Source of the DNA: an uncultured Butyricimonas sp.
GTDB taxonomy: Bacteria; Bacteroidota; Bacteroidia; Bacteroidales; Marinifilaceae
Assembly (NCBI GenBank): GCA_944321845.1
Contig: CALUMT010000012.1
Span: 1 to 64,000, forward strand
Length of the DNA: 64,000 nucleotides
Reading direction: 5' to 3'
The translations under genes were made by a program, and so were the position numbers. Shown piece by piece: positions 1 to 8,641 of the stretch. A model generated the notes under the pieces. It saw only the letters and a program-made list of their open reading frames with translations, did no database searches and was not told the DNA's origin. Positions within the stretch are counted from its first letter, which is position 1. Each line of letters begins with the position of its first letter.

Positions 1-324
1 GCCTACCGGGTAATCCCGGTTGCCGATGTAGACCGTGTTCCCCACGAACTTGGTGATCTCGAACAGGTTCAGGATAAAACTGTGATGCACCCGGACGAAA
101 TGCGTCGAGGGCAATCGCCGCTCCAGCAGGTTCAGTCGATGCGCCACCGTGATTTTCGACCGATCTCGCGTGTGGATGTGGCAATAACTACCCGAGGCCT
201 CCACGTGGAGGATATCGGCATAAGGTAAAAGAAGGTAGACGTCCTGGAAACGGACAAACAGTCCGTCACGCTCGTGACGACAAACAGGCTTGCGAGTGTA
301 TACACTCGATGAGTCTTTCTCCAT
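1..324 (-). CDS. LytTR-type DNA-binding response regulator (partial, C-terminus outside window)
   Basis: The minus strand is open from an ATG at 324 to the window edge (108 codons, no stop), so the 3' end is missing. The visible protein has about 30 residues of N-terminal sequence followed by a LytTR DNA-binding domain: a strand ending ILHVEASGSYCHIHT, then a basic segment, then RLPSTHFVRVHHSFILNL and a final strand VYIGNRDYPV, the usual order of LytTR conserved blocks. An in-frame TGA lies three codons upstream of the ATG, so no receiver domain can precede it in this frame. It is therefore either a stand-alone LytTR regulator or a LytTR domain with other parts beyond the edge. The domain call is firm; target genes are unknown. 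Confidence 0.8.
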   Translation of the reverse strand, partial: MEKDSSSVYTRKPVCRHERDGLFVRFQDVYLLLPYADILHVEASGSYCHIHTRDRSKITVAHRLNLLERRLPSTHFVRVHHSFILNLFEITKFVGNTVYIGNRDYPVG

Positions 325-384
325 AGTATTTCAATATTAAGATCTCTTGGAAAAGCCTCGGCGGGTGTATCTTATCCATAAAAG

Positions 385-432
385 AAGCCGACAAGCAAAT
401 TCTCGCGCACCAGGAATCTGTCTTGTCGGCTT
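385..432 (-). terminator. Probable terminator downstream of locus 1
   Basis: An 11-bp perfect inverted repeat (AAGCCGACAAG at 385-395 and CTTGTCGGCTT at 422-432) with a 26-base loop lies just after the last gene of locus 1 and is followed on the minus strand by CTTTTAT. The long loop and weak T-tract make it a plausible rather than classic intrinsic terminator. Confidence 0.5.
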
Positions 433-457
433 ATAGTAACGACACTACATTATTATT

Positions 458-889
458 CTATTCCGTCACGATGACCGTCATGGCATCTTTCACCACTTGC
501 GAGAACCCCGGGTTAGTCAACCGAATCGATACTTTGTAGCGTCCCGGGACAGCCTTGTTCTCCAGCGGATACATCAACGCTCCCCCACCTCGAATACTCA
601 ACTCGCTCATGAAAGTTGCGGCAGCCTCTTCCCCCTGGTCAGAAGTAACCGACTCTATCATGAAATGAATCTGCTCCGTACCCTCGTAACCCTGCAGCTG
701 CAACGATACCCAAGGCGAACCGTACTCGATCCGCACGGCGTCCAGCACCGGGTCGGGCGTCTTCCGGACAACCATCGTGTCCGGGTCATAGGAGGCGTTC
801 TCCGTGATCAGGTAACCGATCGTCTTCTCGTGGCAGGCTCCCAGCCCGACAGCCAGGATCACCACCATGCATAATATCAGTTGTTTCAT
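458..889 (-). CDS. Lipoprotein of unknown function, last gene of SusCD locus 1
   Basis: This is a 143-residue protein from the ATG at 889; a second in-frame ATG at 901 is possible, but the paralogue in locus 3 (42724-43146) starts MKQ in the same way. It has a short signal peptide with a lipobox ending G-A-C (Cys about residue 19), so it should be a lipid-anchored envelope protein. The mature part is beta-rich and ends in a strand typical of Ig-like sandwiches. I recognise no named domain. It shares the blocks DPV(L/E)DAVRIE, SPWV and PGRYKVS/PAGKYLV with its locus 3 paralogue, and both sit directly after a FAS1-like lipoprotein. It is inferred to be an accessory of the SusCD complex. Confidence 0.75.
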   Translation of the reverse strand: MKQLILCMVVILAVGLGACHEKTIGYLITENASYDPDTMVVRKTPDPVLDAVRIEYGSPWVSLQLQGYEGTEQIHFMIESVTSDQGEEAAATFMSELSIRGGGALMYPLENKAVPGRYKVSIRLTNPGFSQVVKDAMTVIVTE

Positions 890-907
890 ATTGTCTTTCA
901 TTTTTAG

Positions 908-1537
908 TTATTCCTCGTCCCCGAGGGTAAATTTATATTCCAGGGCGTGTACCACGCAATTGTCCGGCTCGATGTCGCCCGAGGCCACGGCGAAAAGGTT
1001 GTTCGATTTCTGGAAATTCACGTAAATCGGCTTGGCGGCCTGCTCCACGATTCCATCCTTTTCCTGCACCACCGTGTACACCCAGAGTTTCGTGCCCGCC
1101 AGCGTCGTCAGGGTCATGCCTCCCGTTCCCGCCGTGCCGTACAAGCCCGGCTCACCCGCCGGGATATCTTTCCGGTAAACCTTCCCGTCCACCACGTGCT
1201 GCAGCAGGATGGAACGGCACCACCCGGCATCCAGGTCCGTGACCCGTTCCAGCCCGTTCTGCAAGAGGTAGCGCCGGATGGAATGATTCGTCAAACCGAA
1301 AAACGTGATTTCCCCGTGATCCGGGTCCTGTCCCTCAAACAAGCGGACCATCTCCTCCCCGGCATGCCGTACCAGCAATATAGTGGAATCCCAGTTGTAA
1401 GAATCCGTCTCCATGTATTCCAGCAGGTTCTTCCCCTCGTGGCGCCCATTACTAACACCCGTGTCTATGTAATTGTTCTTCGTGCATCCCACGGCAAAGA
1501 ATATCACGATCGTTATCATGTAAATTACTTGTCTCAT
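908..1537 (-). CDS. FAS1 (fasciclin)-like lipoprotein of SusCD locus 1
   Basis: This 209-residue protein is taken from the ATG at 1537; the longer frame from 1600 would overlap the end of susD and lacks a signal peptide at its start. The N-terminus has a hydrophobic stretch and a lipobox ending V-G-C. The rest resembles a fasciclin domain: ITFFGLTNHSIRRYLL (the FxPTN-like block), CRSILLQHVVDGKVY (the H-V block) and a terminal VVHALEYKFTL (the GVVHxxDxxL block). FAS1 domains are beta-rich adhesion folds. The protein is probably anchored at the outer membrane and assists the SusCD pair encoded just upstream. The locus 3 gene at 43157-43771 is its paralogue. Confidence 0.8.
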   Translation of the reverse strand: MRQVIYMITIVIFFAVGCTKNNYIDTGVSNGRHEGKNLLEYMETDSYNWDSTILLVRHAGEEMVRLFEGQDPDHGEITFFGLTNHSIRRYLLQNGLERVTDLDAGWCRSILLQHVVDGKVYRKDIPAGEPGLYGTAGTGGMTLTTLAGTKLWVYTVVQEKDGIVEQAAKPIYVNFQKSNNLFAVASGDIEPDNCVVHALEYKFTLGDEE

Positions 1538-1553
1538 AACTTTCTCTCTTTTT

Positions 1554-3149
1554 TTATTGCATTCGACGATTCCAGTACCTGTTCTGACGAAGTAAATCAT
1601 TATTCTCGAAACACCAATCTTCTAATCCATAATACAATGCTCCATCCAAAATATCTTGGTCCGTCAACCGGGCGTAAGCCTCGGAAATCTCTTCCCGGAT
1701 GTAATCGTGCGTGTCCTCGCCCCGGAGGTAGCACATCCCGTTCCGCACGATATCGTAATAACGATGCCCTTCATATAATAATTCCTTTTCCCGTTCCCGG
1801 AAGATAGCCAACTGAATATCTTCCACCAAGCCGTTCTCCACGTCCTCGGCACAAGGGTACGCGTGACTGTCATCCCCGTACGCCCGACGGCGAACCGTGT
1901 TCAGGTCATCCACGGCGTTAGCCTTTCCTTGCCGTGCCCGGCACTCCGCCCGCAGCAGGTAGATCTCGGCCAACCGCCAGATCACCTTGTTCTGGTTCAT
2001 CCCGGAAAAACTAGGTTCTGGACTCCAGTCATAATACATGTAAAACGGGTAACGGAACTTGTAGAGGTAAGCCCGCTTGATCGATTGGTTATCATACGCC
2101 ACGATAACCGAATCCTGTCCCCGTTCTGCGCTCGCCACGACCTCCCCGTCCACGTACTTCAAGTAGACAGAATCCGCGTTCGTCTCCCAGAAATAGGCAT
2201 CTCGCCGACGGTCACCTCCCGGGAACATCCGGTTCACGGTCGTCTTGTAAATCGAGGGTTGCCACGTGTTATCCGGCGTATAACTGGAAATCGTGAGGAC
2301 GGGGAATCCCACAAATGAATTGGCGGGAAAAAGAGTTATCAGATCACCAGACTCTACATTATGATAAATTTCCCAAATGCTCTCCTCACTGTCCCGATGC
2401 ATCACGCTCGTGCAAACCTCTTCCGGATCCGTTGCCAAACTATAATTTCCAACCTCTCCATCAATAATCATCCGGCAATATTCCTCCGCCTTCTCCCAGC
2501 ACTCGCACTTCCCCTCCACCCCGGCACGCCAGGCGTACAGGTGTGCCAGCAAGGCAGCGGCGGCACCCTTGCTGCCGTACTGCTTCATCCGGGATTCCGA
2601 GGTCTGTTGCACCAGTTCCTCGTACTTGGGTAGATCCATCGCCTTCAACGCCCATTTTTCCGCCTCGTCCAGCACCTCGCTAACCGGACTTTGTGGTAGT
2701 TTTTCGAAACTCGTGCTACTTTTCATGATAGGCGCATCCCCGAACTTCATTGCTAAAAAGAAATAAGCTACCCCTTTGGCAAAATATGCCTGCAACAGGT
2801 AAGGTTTCAATTCTTCCTCGGAAATCTCGAAACGATGGGCGTTATCCAGAATTAAGTTCGCCTGGTAAATCAAATCTCCATATCCACTAAATGAGGATAA
2901 GTTTCCAAACGGATCCAGATTATTATTTATCGAAGAATTTACATTGTCATCCACGATATCAGCTGAATTCCTCAAATTAATAGCCATCCGCATGTAATAC
3001 ATGACACCATTAAGTAAAGCTTCCGCATCTTTCTGGGTTCTAAAATAATTCGTGTATGTTGTAGAATTTTCAGGACGCACGTCAATAAAGTCAGCACAAC
3101 CCGTTATCCCAAGCAGCACGAAACAAAAAATATATATGTACTTTCTCAT
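1554..3149 (-). CDS. RagB/SusD-family outer-membrane nutrient-binding lipoprotein (locus 1)
   Basis: This 531-residue protein starts from the ATG at 3149; an ATG two codons upstream is also in frame and overlaps the susC stop. It has a signal peptide with lipobox G-I-T-G-C, then ADFIDVRPENSTTYTNYF, the typical SusD start. The C-terminal SusD block reads LAEIYLLRAECRARQGKANA followed by a DLNTVRRRA motif, and then EREKELLYEGHRYYDIVR. SusD proteins cap the SusC barrel and bind the ligand at the cell surface. The gene abuts susC (3155-6670), as the two subunits normally do. The substrate cannot be read from sequence. Confidence 0.93.
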   Translation of the reverse strand: MRKYIYIFCFVLLGITGCADFIDVRPENSTTYTNYFRTQKDAEALLNGVMYYMRMAINLRNSADIVDDNVNSSINNNLDPFGNLSSFSGYGDLIYQANLILDNAHRFEISEEELKPYLLQAYFAKGVAYFFLAMKFGDAPIMKSSTSFEKLPQSPVSEVLDEAEKWALKAMDLPKYEELVQQTSESRMKQYGSKGAAAALLAHLYAWRAGVEGKCECWEKAEEYCRMIIDGEVGNYSLATDPEEVCTSVMHRDSEESIWEIYHNVESGDLITLFPANSFVGFPVLTISSYTPDNTWQPSIYKTTVNRMFPGGDRRRDAYFWETNADSVYLKYVDGEVVASAERGQDSVIVAYDNQSIKRAYLYKFRYPFYMYYDWSPEPSFSGMNQNKVIWRLAEIYLLRAECRARQGKANAVDDLNTVRRRAYGDDSHAYPCAEDVENGLVEDIQLAIFREREKELLYEGHRYYDIVRNGMCYLRGEDTHDYIREEISEAYARLTDQDILDGALYYGLEDWCFENNDLLRQNRYWNRRMQ

Positions 3150-3154
3150 AATCA

Positions 3155-6100
3155 TTAAAAATTAAGTGTTAATCCCAAGGTCCATTTCCGGGGAAGCGGG
3201 TATTCCTTACCTTGATCTATTCCCCCGTAAACGTCCACCACTTCCGGGTTTTCTCCCGAGTAATTGCTCCAGTAAAACAGGTTTTCCGCCGTCACGAAAA
3301 AACGGATCCCGGAAAAACCAACTTTACCTGCCAAGCTTTTCGACAGATTGTATCCCAGGGTCAATTGTTTTAACGTCACGTAATTCACTTTTTCGATATT
3401 GGAATCCAAATTATAACGTACCGTGTTTCCCCATGCCGGCATGTTGGCCTCGCACCCCGGTTCTGTCCAAACTTTTAAGTCCCGATAATCTAACATTTTT
3501 GTTCTTGGAACTGATTCATAAAATGATTCCGCTATTTTCGCGTTGATCATTTTCCTACCAAGCACGTAATTAAACAGGAGATTCAAATCCAGATTCTTCC
3601 ATTTCACTTCATTCACCCATCCCCCGTGAACGAGAGGTAATGTTGATCCCCCGTAATAAAGATCTACATTATTATCCCCGTTAAAATCCAATAATTTATA
3701 ATTCCCGACCTGACCGCTTACTCCATTTCTCACGGTCACACCCCCGATATAGGTGTCTTCACCAGTCAAGGCATAATAACGAGGCACTTCTTCCTCGGAA
3801 GCATAATACCCTTCATGCGCATAAACGTATAATCCATATATAGGTCGACCAATGATCAACATAGTAAATAAATCTACGAAATCTTTCCCGGAATAAGATT
3901 TCTCGAAACGGTTCCAGTTCCTTGCCGCGTTAAACTTCATTCGCCAACTGACTGGACCATCCCGCAAAATATCCGCCTGTAATTCCAATTCGATACCTTC
4001 ATTGGATACCGCCATGGCGTTTTCCGTACGTTCGTCAAAAGGATATAAAAGACCTCCTGGCAAAGGAACCTTGTAAATCAAGGAACTCGTATACTTGTAG
4101 TAATAATCCAATTTTAAGTTTAACCGATAATTAAACATATCCATATCCAAGCCTATATCGTACTGCTCCGTTTTTTCCCAGGTCAAATCAGGCGAAACCG
4201 GTTCATCCGAAGTTACAACACTATTATCCATAAAGGTTTGTTGAGGCAAAACAGTCATTAATCCATGCGCCAAGTAGGCATCCGTGAAAACCTGCCCGGA
4301 AGTCCCGTAACTACCCCGGATCTTTCCCCAGTTCAACCATTTTCCCGTCCAACGTTTGATAAATGGCTCTTCCGAGAATGTCCAGCCAAGGGCTACCGAC
4401 GGGAAGTTCGCCCAGCGATGATCCTCTCCAAACGTGGAACTGCCATCCCGGCGGAAGGTAAATTCGATTAAATAACGCTGTTTATAGTTATACCCCAAAC
4501 GACCAAAACAACTCATCATCTTTTTCTCCGTGAAATCCGATTTATAGTAACGCGTGGAAGCATAATAAGGGTATTCATCCGTTCCACGATTCACGACCTC
4601 GGTCGATAATCGTTCCGGGTCATAATAATACACGTCATCACTCGCACCTCGTAAGCCATAACCGCCAATATAAAATTCCTGTTCCTTGTTAGCGTTAAAC
4701 CCCAGCAACAAATCCAGGTTATGCACCTCCTTGAACGAGCGGTTATAATGCAACAACTCCTCCGTGGAAAGCATCACGTTCCGGTTTATCGCTCCTTCCG
4801 ATTTACTCTCGTGATAACTCTCGTCCAAGGTACTCGGGGTAAACTTGTTCATGTTTCCTTGCGAGAAGTCCACGTTGGCCGAGGCGGAAAAGGTTAAGCC
4901 CTTGAGTAGCTCGTACTCCAGGAATGCACTCACCATCGCCCGGTAATCGTCCGTGCGGTCTTTTATCCCGTCCACTCGTTTCATCCATTCCTCCTCCAGT
5001 TCCCTCGTGGCAGGGAGAATTGTCAACTGAGTGATTGGATCAACGGAAAGTCCCTCGTAACGGGTCTGTGTATTTGACTTATTCATCGTCCGGTCGACAT
5101 AGGTCAGGTAAACCCGGGTATCCAGCCGCAATCTCGACGTGAAATTGGCGGAAAGATTGGTAATCAGGTTGGCCCGGGTATAACCGCTGTTAATCATAAT
5201 CCCGTCCTCATCATAATATCCCAAGCCCACCATGTAACGAAAACGATCGTTTCCACCGGAAGCTTGAATATTGGCATTTAGTACCTTCCCCGTTCGGAAA
5301 GCGTACTTCCACCAGTTCGTGCTGTTATTATAATAAGGATCCAGACTGTCCTGTAAAGAGAAATTCAAATATCCCCTTCCAGCAATACCATTTCCCCAAA
5401 ACTGATCATAACTACCATCTGTTCCATACACGTTCTCATACGATGTCGGGTAATATTTTAAACCAGTCATCCAATCATAATAACTGTATTTCATTCCCCT
5501 TCTATACAATAATTCCAGCCACCGCTCCATCCGTCCTCCCGTTTGCGTGGGGTATTCCATCAACTGGGATATCGTGTAAGAGGCATTGGCGGAAAATTGT
5601 GTTTCCCCCTCTTTCCCTTTCTTCGTGGTTACCAGGATTACCCCGTTACCCGCACGGGAACCGTATATGGAAGCTGCCGCGGCGTCCTTCAATACCGTCA
5701 CGGACTCTATCAGGCTCGGGTCCAAGTCCGCCAGCGTGTTCGTCCCCGTCACCGGCGAAACGAAAGAATACATCGGTACCCCGTCCACGACCCAAAGCGG
5801 CTGCCCGTCACTGGCTCCGTCCACCAGCAGGGAATTGAAACCACGAACGGCTATCACGGCGGCACTGCCCGGGGCCCCGGATTGCTGGATGACATTCACT
5901 CCAGCCAAACGCCCCTGCAACAACGTGGCGATACTCGCCGCCGGCACCTCCTTCAATTCTTCCGCCGTCACCGTCGACATGGCACTGATCGTCTCCCGCT
6001 TTTTCTGTGTACCGTAGGCACGTACGACAGCCTCGTCCAGCTCGTTGATTTCTTCTTTCATGTAAATTTTCAGTGTATCTGTTTTCTCCGAGAATTCCAC

Positions 6101-6670
6101 TTCCCGCAACTCGTACCCCACAAACGAGAATTTCAACTTTCCCTTTAATATCGGCAAATCAATGGCAAACCACCCTTTCTCCGTAGTTGCTGTTCCTACA
6201 GAAGTTCCCACCACTTGTACCGTCACTCCCGGCATTGGCTGCTTCTTCTCGTCATACACGAAACCCTTCACTGTAAGGGATTTCTTTTCCTCATCCCGGG
6301 CTTGCAACTTGAAAATAACAACATAATCCTCCACGACCTTGTACCCCAATTTCAAATCCCGCAATACCCGATCCAACACGTCGGTTTCCAACTCGTTATC
6401 CGACTTCACGGAAACATTTTGCAAGGCTTGGATTTCGTTCACATTGAACACGTAAACGTTGCCGGTCTGCCGACGCAATTCGGAGAAAAATTCCTCCAGT
6501 GACACATCCTGCAAATCCAATGAAACACGCTTCTGGGCATTCGAATACTGAACTGCCCCCACCTGGAATATCACCAGGAACGATAACAATAAGGTTAATT
6601 TCATCTTTCTTAAAAAACTTTGTGGAATCTTCCCCCACCAGGGAGAAGCGTCCGTTGGTCTTTTTTTCAT
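3155..6670 (-). CDS. SusC/RagA-family TonB-dependent outer-membrane transporter with STN domain (locus 1)
   Basis: This 1171-residue protein is taken from the ATG at 6670. That start sits in the string TTTTTTTCATACTTTTGT (plus strand), which is identical at the susC start of locus 2, so the longer frame to 6739 is rejected. Order of parts: signal peptide (to about residue 46), STN domain (about 47-100) for signalling to FecR, CarboxypepD_reg-like domain (about 108-185, KGFVYDEKKQPMPGVTV), a plug with the SusC hallmarks GRLAGVNV, IRGFNSLL, PLWVVDGVP and YGSRAGNGVILVTTKKG, then a long beta-barrel ending in F. It moves ligands bound by SusD into the periplasm using TonB energy. Its barrel resembles the locus 3 SusC, while its N-terminal module resembles the locus 2 SusC. 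Confidence 0.95.
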   Translation of the reverse strand: MKKRPTDASPWWGKIPQSFLRKMKLTLLLSFLVIFQVGAVQYSNAQKRVSLDLQDVSLEEFFSELRRQTGNVYVFNVNEIQALQNVSVKSDNELETDVLDRVLRDLKLGYKVVEDYVVIFKLQARDEEKKSLTVKGFVYDEKKQPMPGVTVQVVGTSVGTATTEKGWFAIDLPILKGKLKFSFVGYELREVEFSEKTDTLKIYMKEEINELDEAVVRAYGTQKKRETISAMSTVTAEELKEVPAASIATLLQGRLAGVNVIQQSGAPGSAAVIAVRGFNSLLVDGASDGQPLWVVDGVPMYSFVSPVTGTNTLADLDPSLIESVTVLKDAAAASIYGSRAGNGVILVTTKKGKEGETQFSANASYTISQLMEYPTQTGGRMERWLELLYRRGMKYSYYDWMTGLKYYPTSYENVYGTDGSYDQFWGNGIAGRGYLNFSLQDSLDPYYNNSTNWWKYAFRTGKVLNANIQASGGNDRFRYMVGLGYYDEDGIMINSGYTRANLITNLSANFTSRLRLDTRVYLTYVDRTMNKSNTQTRYEGLSVDPITQLTILPATRELEEEWMKRVDGIKDRTDDYRAMVSAFLEYELLKGLTFSASANVDFSQGNMNKFTPSTLDESYHESKSEGAINRNVMLSTEELLHYNRSFKEVHNLDLLLGFNANKEQEFYIGGYGLRGASDDVYYYDPERLSTEVVNRGTDEYPYYASTRYYKSDFTEKKMMSCFGRLGYNYKQRYLIEFTFRRDGSSTFGEDHRWANFPSVALGWTFSEEPFIKRWTGKWLNWGKIRGSYGTSGQVFTDAYLAHGLMTVLPQQTFMDNSVVTSDEPVSPDLTWEKTEQYDIGLDMDMFNYRLNLKLDYYYKYTSSLIYKVPLPGGLLYPFDERTENAMAVSNEGIELELQADILRDGPVSWRMKFNAARNWNRFEKSYSGKDFVDLFTMLIIGRPIYGLYVYAHEGYYASEEEVPRYYALTGEDTYIGGVTVRNGVSGQVGNYKLLDFNGDNNVDLYYGGSTLPLVHGGWVNEVKWKNLDLNLLFNYVLGRKMINAKIAESFYESVPRTKMLDYRDLKVWTEPGCEANMPAWGNTVRYNLDSNIEKVNYVTLKQLTLGYNLSKSLAGKVGFSGIRFFVTAENLFYWSNYSGENPEVVDVYGGIDQGKEYPLPRKWTLGLTLNF

Positions 6671-6751
6671 ACTTTTGTAATTAATAAGTGGAACATATAC
6701 AACATCGTTTCTGCATTTTCCAGACGCCGGAAACGACATTGTTTCATGATT

Positions 6752-6785
6752 AAGCCGGGTAAGGTTGATCAGGCCTTTCCGGTTT
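6752..6785 (-). repeat. Hairpin between fecR and susC, locus 1
   Basis: CCGG (6755-6758) pairs with CCGG (6779-6782), and AAGG (6761-6764) with CCTT (6774-6777), around a nine-base loop. It lies directly after the fecR stop codon and about 80 bases upstream of the susC ATG. The T-tract is on the plus-strand side, so on the coding strand this is an A-tract plus hairpin rather than a normal terminator. Equivalent hairpins occur at the same place in loci 2 and 3. Confidence 0.45.
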
Positions 6786-7960
6786 TATTTTTTATCGATA
6801 ATCACCGTTTTACCCTCTATCCGATACGAAATGGAACGGGTGTCCTTGATGATGTCCAGGATAAACGACAAGGGTTTTACCCGCTTGACCGCCCCGGTGA
6901 ACCGAATCTCTGACACCTCAGTATTCGGGAAGACGATATCCACGTCATACCAACGCTCCAACTGCTCGGCAATCTCCCCGAGCGAAAAATCTCGGAACTC
7001 GAAAATACCCTCCTTCCACGAGGTGTACAGCCAGGTATCCACCTCCCGGGATTCCAGACGTCCAGCCTCTTTGAAATACACCGTCTGCATTCCCGGTGTC
7101 AACCGTTGCCCGGCATTCCCCGCCATCACGTCAACCCCACCCCGCACCAGAGTAGTCTCCACCCGGTCATGCCCGGCATAGGCCATCACGTTGAATTCGG
7201 TCCCCGTCACCCGCACGGCTACCTCCCCGGCCTCCACGATAAAGGGACAGGAATCGTTCTTCGTCACCTGAAAATAGGCTTCTCCCACGACACGCACCCG
7301 TCGTTCCGCCCCCTCGAAGCGACTCGGGTAATGCAACTCCGTTTCGGCATTCAACCACACCTTCGTCCCATCAGCCAAGGCCAGGACATACTCTCCTCCC
7401 CGGGGAACCCGCAACACGTGGTGCTCCACCGGCCGGGTATCCTTCCCCGCATAGCGGACTAGGCTGTCCTGCCCGGTAATCCCCCGGCTGACCAACCGCT
7501 CATCCCGCTCTACCTCCGGGGTACCTAAGGCAACCTGCACTCCATCTTCCAATTCCAGCACGGCCTTCATTGTCCCGGGTTGCACGTCCTGCACGGCACG
7601 CACCACCATCGGTCGCTGAGGCTTCTCCGGTTGCCGGAACCAATAGGCCAGCACTACCCCCAAGACAATCACCGCCGCATAACGGGCCATCCACTGCCAG
7701 GACAAATACCGACGACGACGGGAAGCCCGCCATTTCGCCCGCAACTGTTCCCAGTCATCACCCGACCGGGCCTGTTCATAGCGCTCATATTCCCCGGAAG
7801 TGAACCGCTGTTCCAATAACTTGCGGTACACCTCCTCGTTCCGGGGAGCCTGTCCTCGCCAACGCTCCAATTCCTCCCTCTCCTCCTCGGTTAGCCCGGA
7901 ATAGATGGCACGTAGGATCAGTTCCCGTATCCGTTGTATTTCTTCCTCCCTATTCATCAT
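6785..7960 (-). CDS. FecR-family anti-sigma factor (locus 1)
   Basis: This 391-residue, single-pass inner-membrane protein has three parts. The N-terminal cytoplasmic part (about 1-95) binds the sigma factor and includes ELERWRGQAPRNEEVYRKL. One membrane helix (about 96-113) is followed by a periplasmic FecR domain with the typical blocks PRGGEYVLALADGTKVWLNAE, GEAYFQV and VTGTEFNVMAY. A C-terminal DUF4974-like domain has LERWYDVDIVF and IRFTGAVKR. It should bind the STN domain of the SusC encoded next to it and hold or activate the ECF sigma encoded divergently at 8104. The start could be either of two adjacent ATGs. The gene is rather G+C-rich compared with the FecR of locus 2. Confidence 0.93.
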   Translation of the reverse strand: MMNREEEIQRIRELILRAIYSGLTEEEREELERWRGQAPRNEEVYRKLLEQRFTSGEYERYEQARSGDDWEQLRAKWRASRRRRYLSWQWMARYAAVIVLGVVLAYWFRQPEKPQRPMVVRAVQDVQPGTMKAVLELEDGVQVALGTPEVERDERLVSRGITGQDSLVRYAGKDTRPVEHHVLRVPRGGEYVLALADGTKVWLNAETELHYPSRFEGAERRVRVVGEAYFQVTKNDSCPFIVEAGEVAVRVTGTEFNVMAYAGHDRVETTLVRGGVDVMAGNAGQRLTPGMQTVYFKEAGRLESREVDTWLYTSWKEGIFEFRDFSLGEIAEQLERWYDVDIVFPNTEVSEIRFTGAVKRVKPLSFILDIIKDTRSISYRIEGKTVIIDKK

Positions 7961-8070
7961 ATCCTGTTTCGTTATTACTTCGTTTCATCTTCGCTTACAT
8001 ATATAAAACAAATGAAAAGTCAAAAAGAGCGTAATGGAGGTGAAAAAATATCGTTTTTTTCAATTTATAC

Positions 8071-8078
8071 TATATTTG
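8071..8078 (+). promoter_or_regulatory. Bacteroidetes -7 box of the locus 1 ECF sigma gene
   Basis: TATATTTG matches TAnnTTTG exactly. It ends two bases before an in-frame ATG at 8080, which therefore cannot be the start of a gene transcribed from here; the ATG at 8104 fits. No clear -33 TTG is visible at the usual distance. Confidence 0.55.
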
Positions 8079-8103
8079 CATGCAGAACAGAGCGGATTTC
8101 GAG

Positions 8104-8634
8104 ATGGAAGAGAAAGCGTTACAGGAAATCTACAAGGAACATTACCGGAGTCTTTGCTTTTACGCCAGCAAATACGTCGAGGATATGGAGGATGCCAAGG
8201 ACATCGTCCAGAATGTTTTTGTAGATATCTGGAACCGACCGAAGACGTTCGCCACCCCGATGAACCTGAAAGCCTATCTTTACACGACCGTGTATAACTC
8301 CTGCATGAACCATCTCAAGACCCGCGACATTCACGAGAGGCACCACGAGGATATACGGGAAATGTCCAGCGAGATAGAGGAACACAATTACGTGACCGAC
8401 CGTATCGAGAGCGAGGTGATGTGGGAATTGCTGTCCGCCATCGACAGCCTGCCCGAGGAATGCCGGAAGGTGTTTAAGCTAAGCTACATGGAAGGACTGG
8501 ATATCAAAGAGGTCGCCGAGAAGCTAGACATCTCGCCCCATACCGTGAAGAGCCAACGGGCACGGGCCAAACAACTCCTCCAGGAAAGGCTGAAGGACCT
8601 GTTTCCCCTGCTGGCTTATCTTTTCCTGAATTAA
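8104..8634 (+). CDS. ECF RNA polymerase sigma-70 factor (locus 1)
   Basis: This 176-residue ECF sigma factor of FecI type is read from the ATG at 8104 (see the -7 box at 8071-8078). Region 2 spans about residues 10-75 (LCFYASKYVEDMEDAKDIVQ and VFVDIW). Region 4 spans about 115-165 (LPEECRKVFKLSYMEGLDIK, then an HTH ending SPHTVKSQRARAK). It should direct RNA polymerase to the susC operon when FecR and the receptor signal ligand. Unlike locus 3, where sigma and fecR point the same way, this gene is divergent from its fecR. It ends 7 bases from the convergent mutL stop, with no terminator visible between them. Confidence 0.93.
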   Translation: MEEKALQEIYKEHYRSLCFYASKYVEDMEDAKDIVQNVFVDIWNRPKTFATPMNLKAYLYTTVYNSCMNHLKTRDIHERHHEDIREMSSEIEEHNYVTDRIESEVMWELLSAIDSLPEECRKVFKLSYMEGLDIKEVAEKLDISPHTVKSQRARAKQLLQERLKDLFPLLAYLFLN

Positions 8635-8641
8635 ATCCTTT

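Noticed and set aside
8080..8103. Longer start for the locus 1 sigma factor at 8080
   Set aside because: The ATG lies two bases after the -7 box, so it would not be on a transcript made from that promoter.
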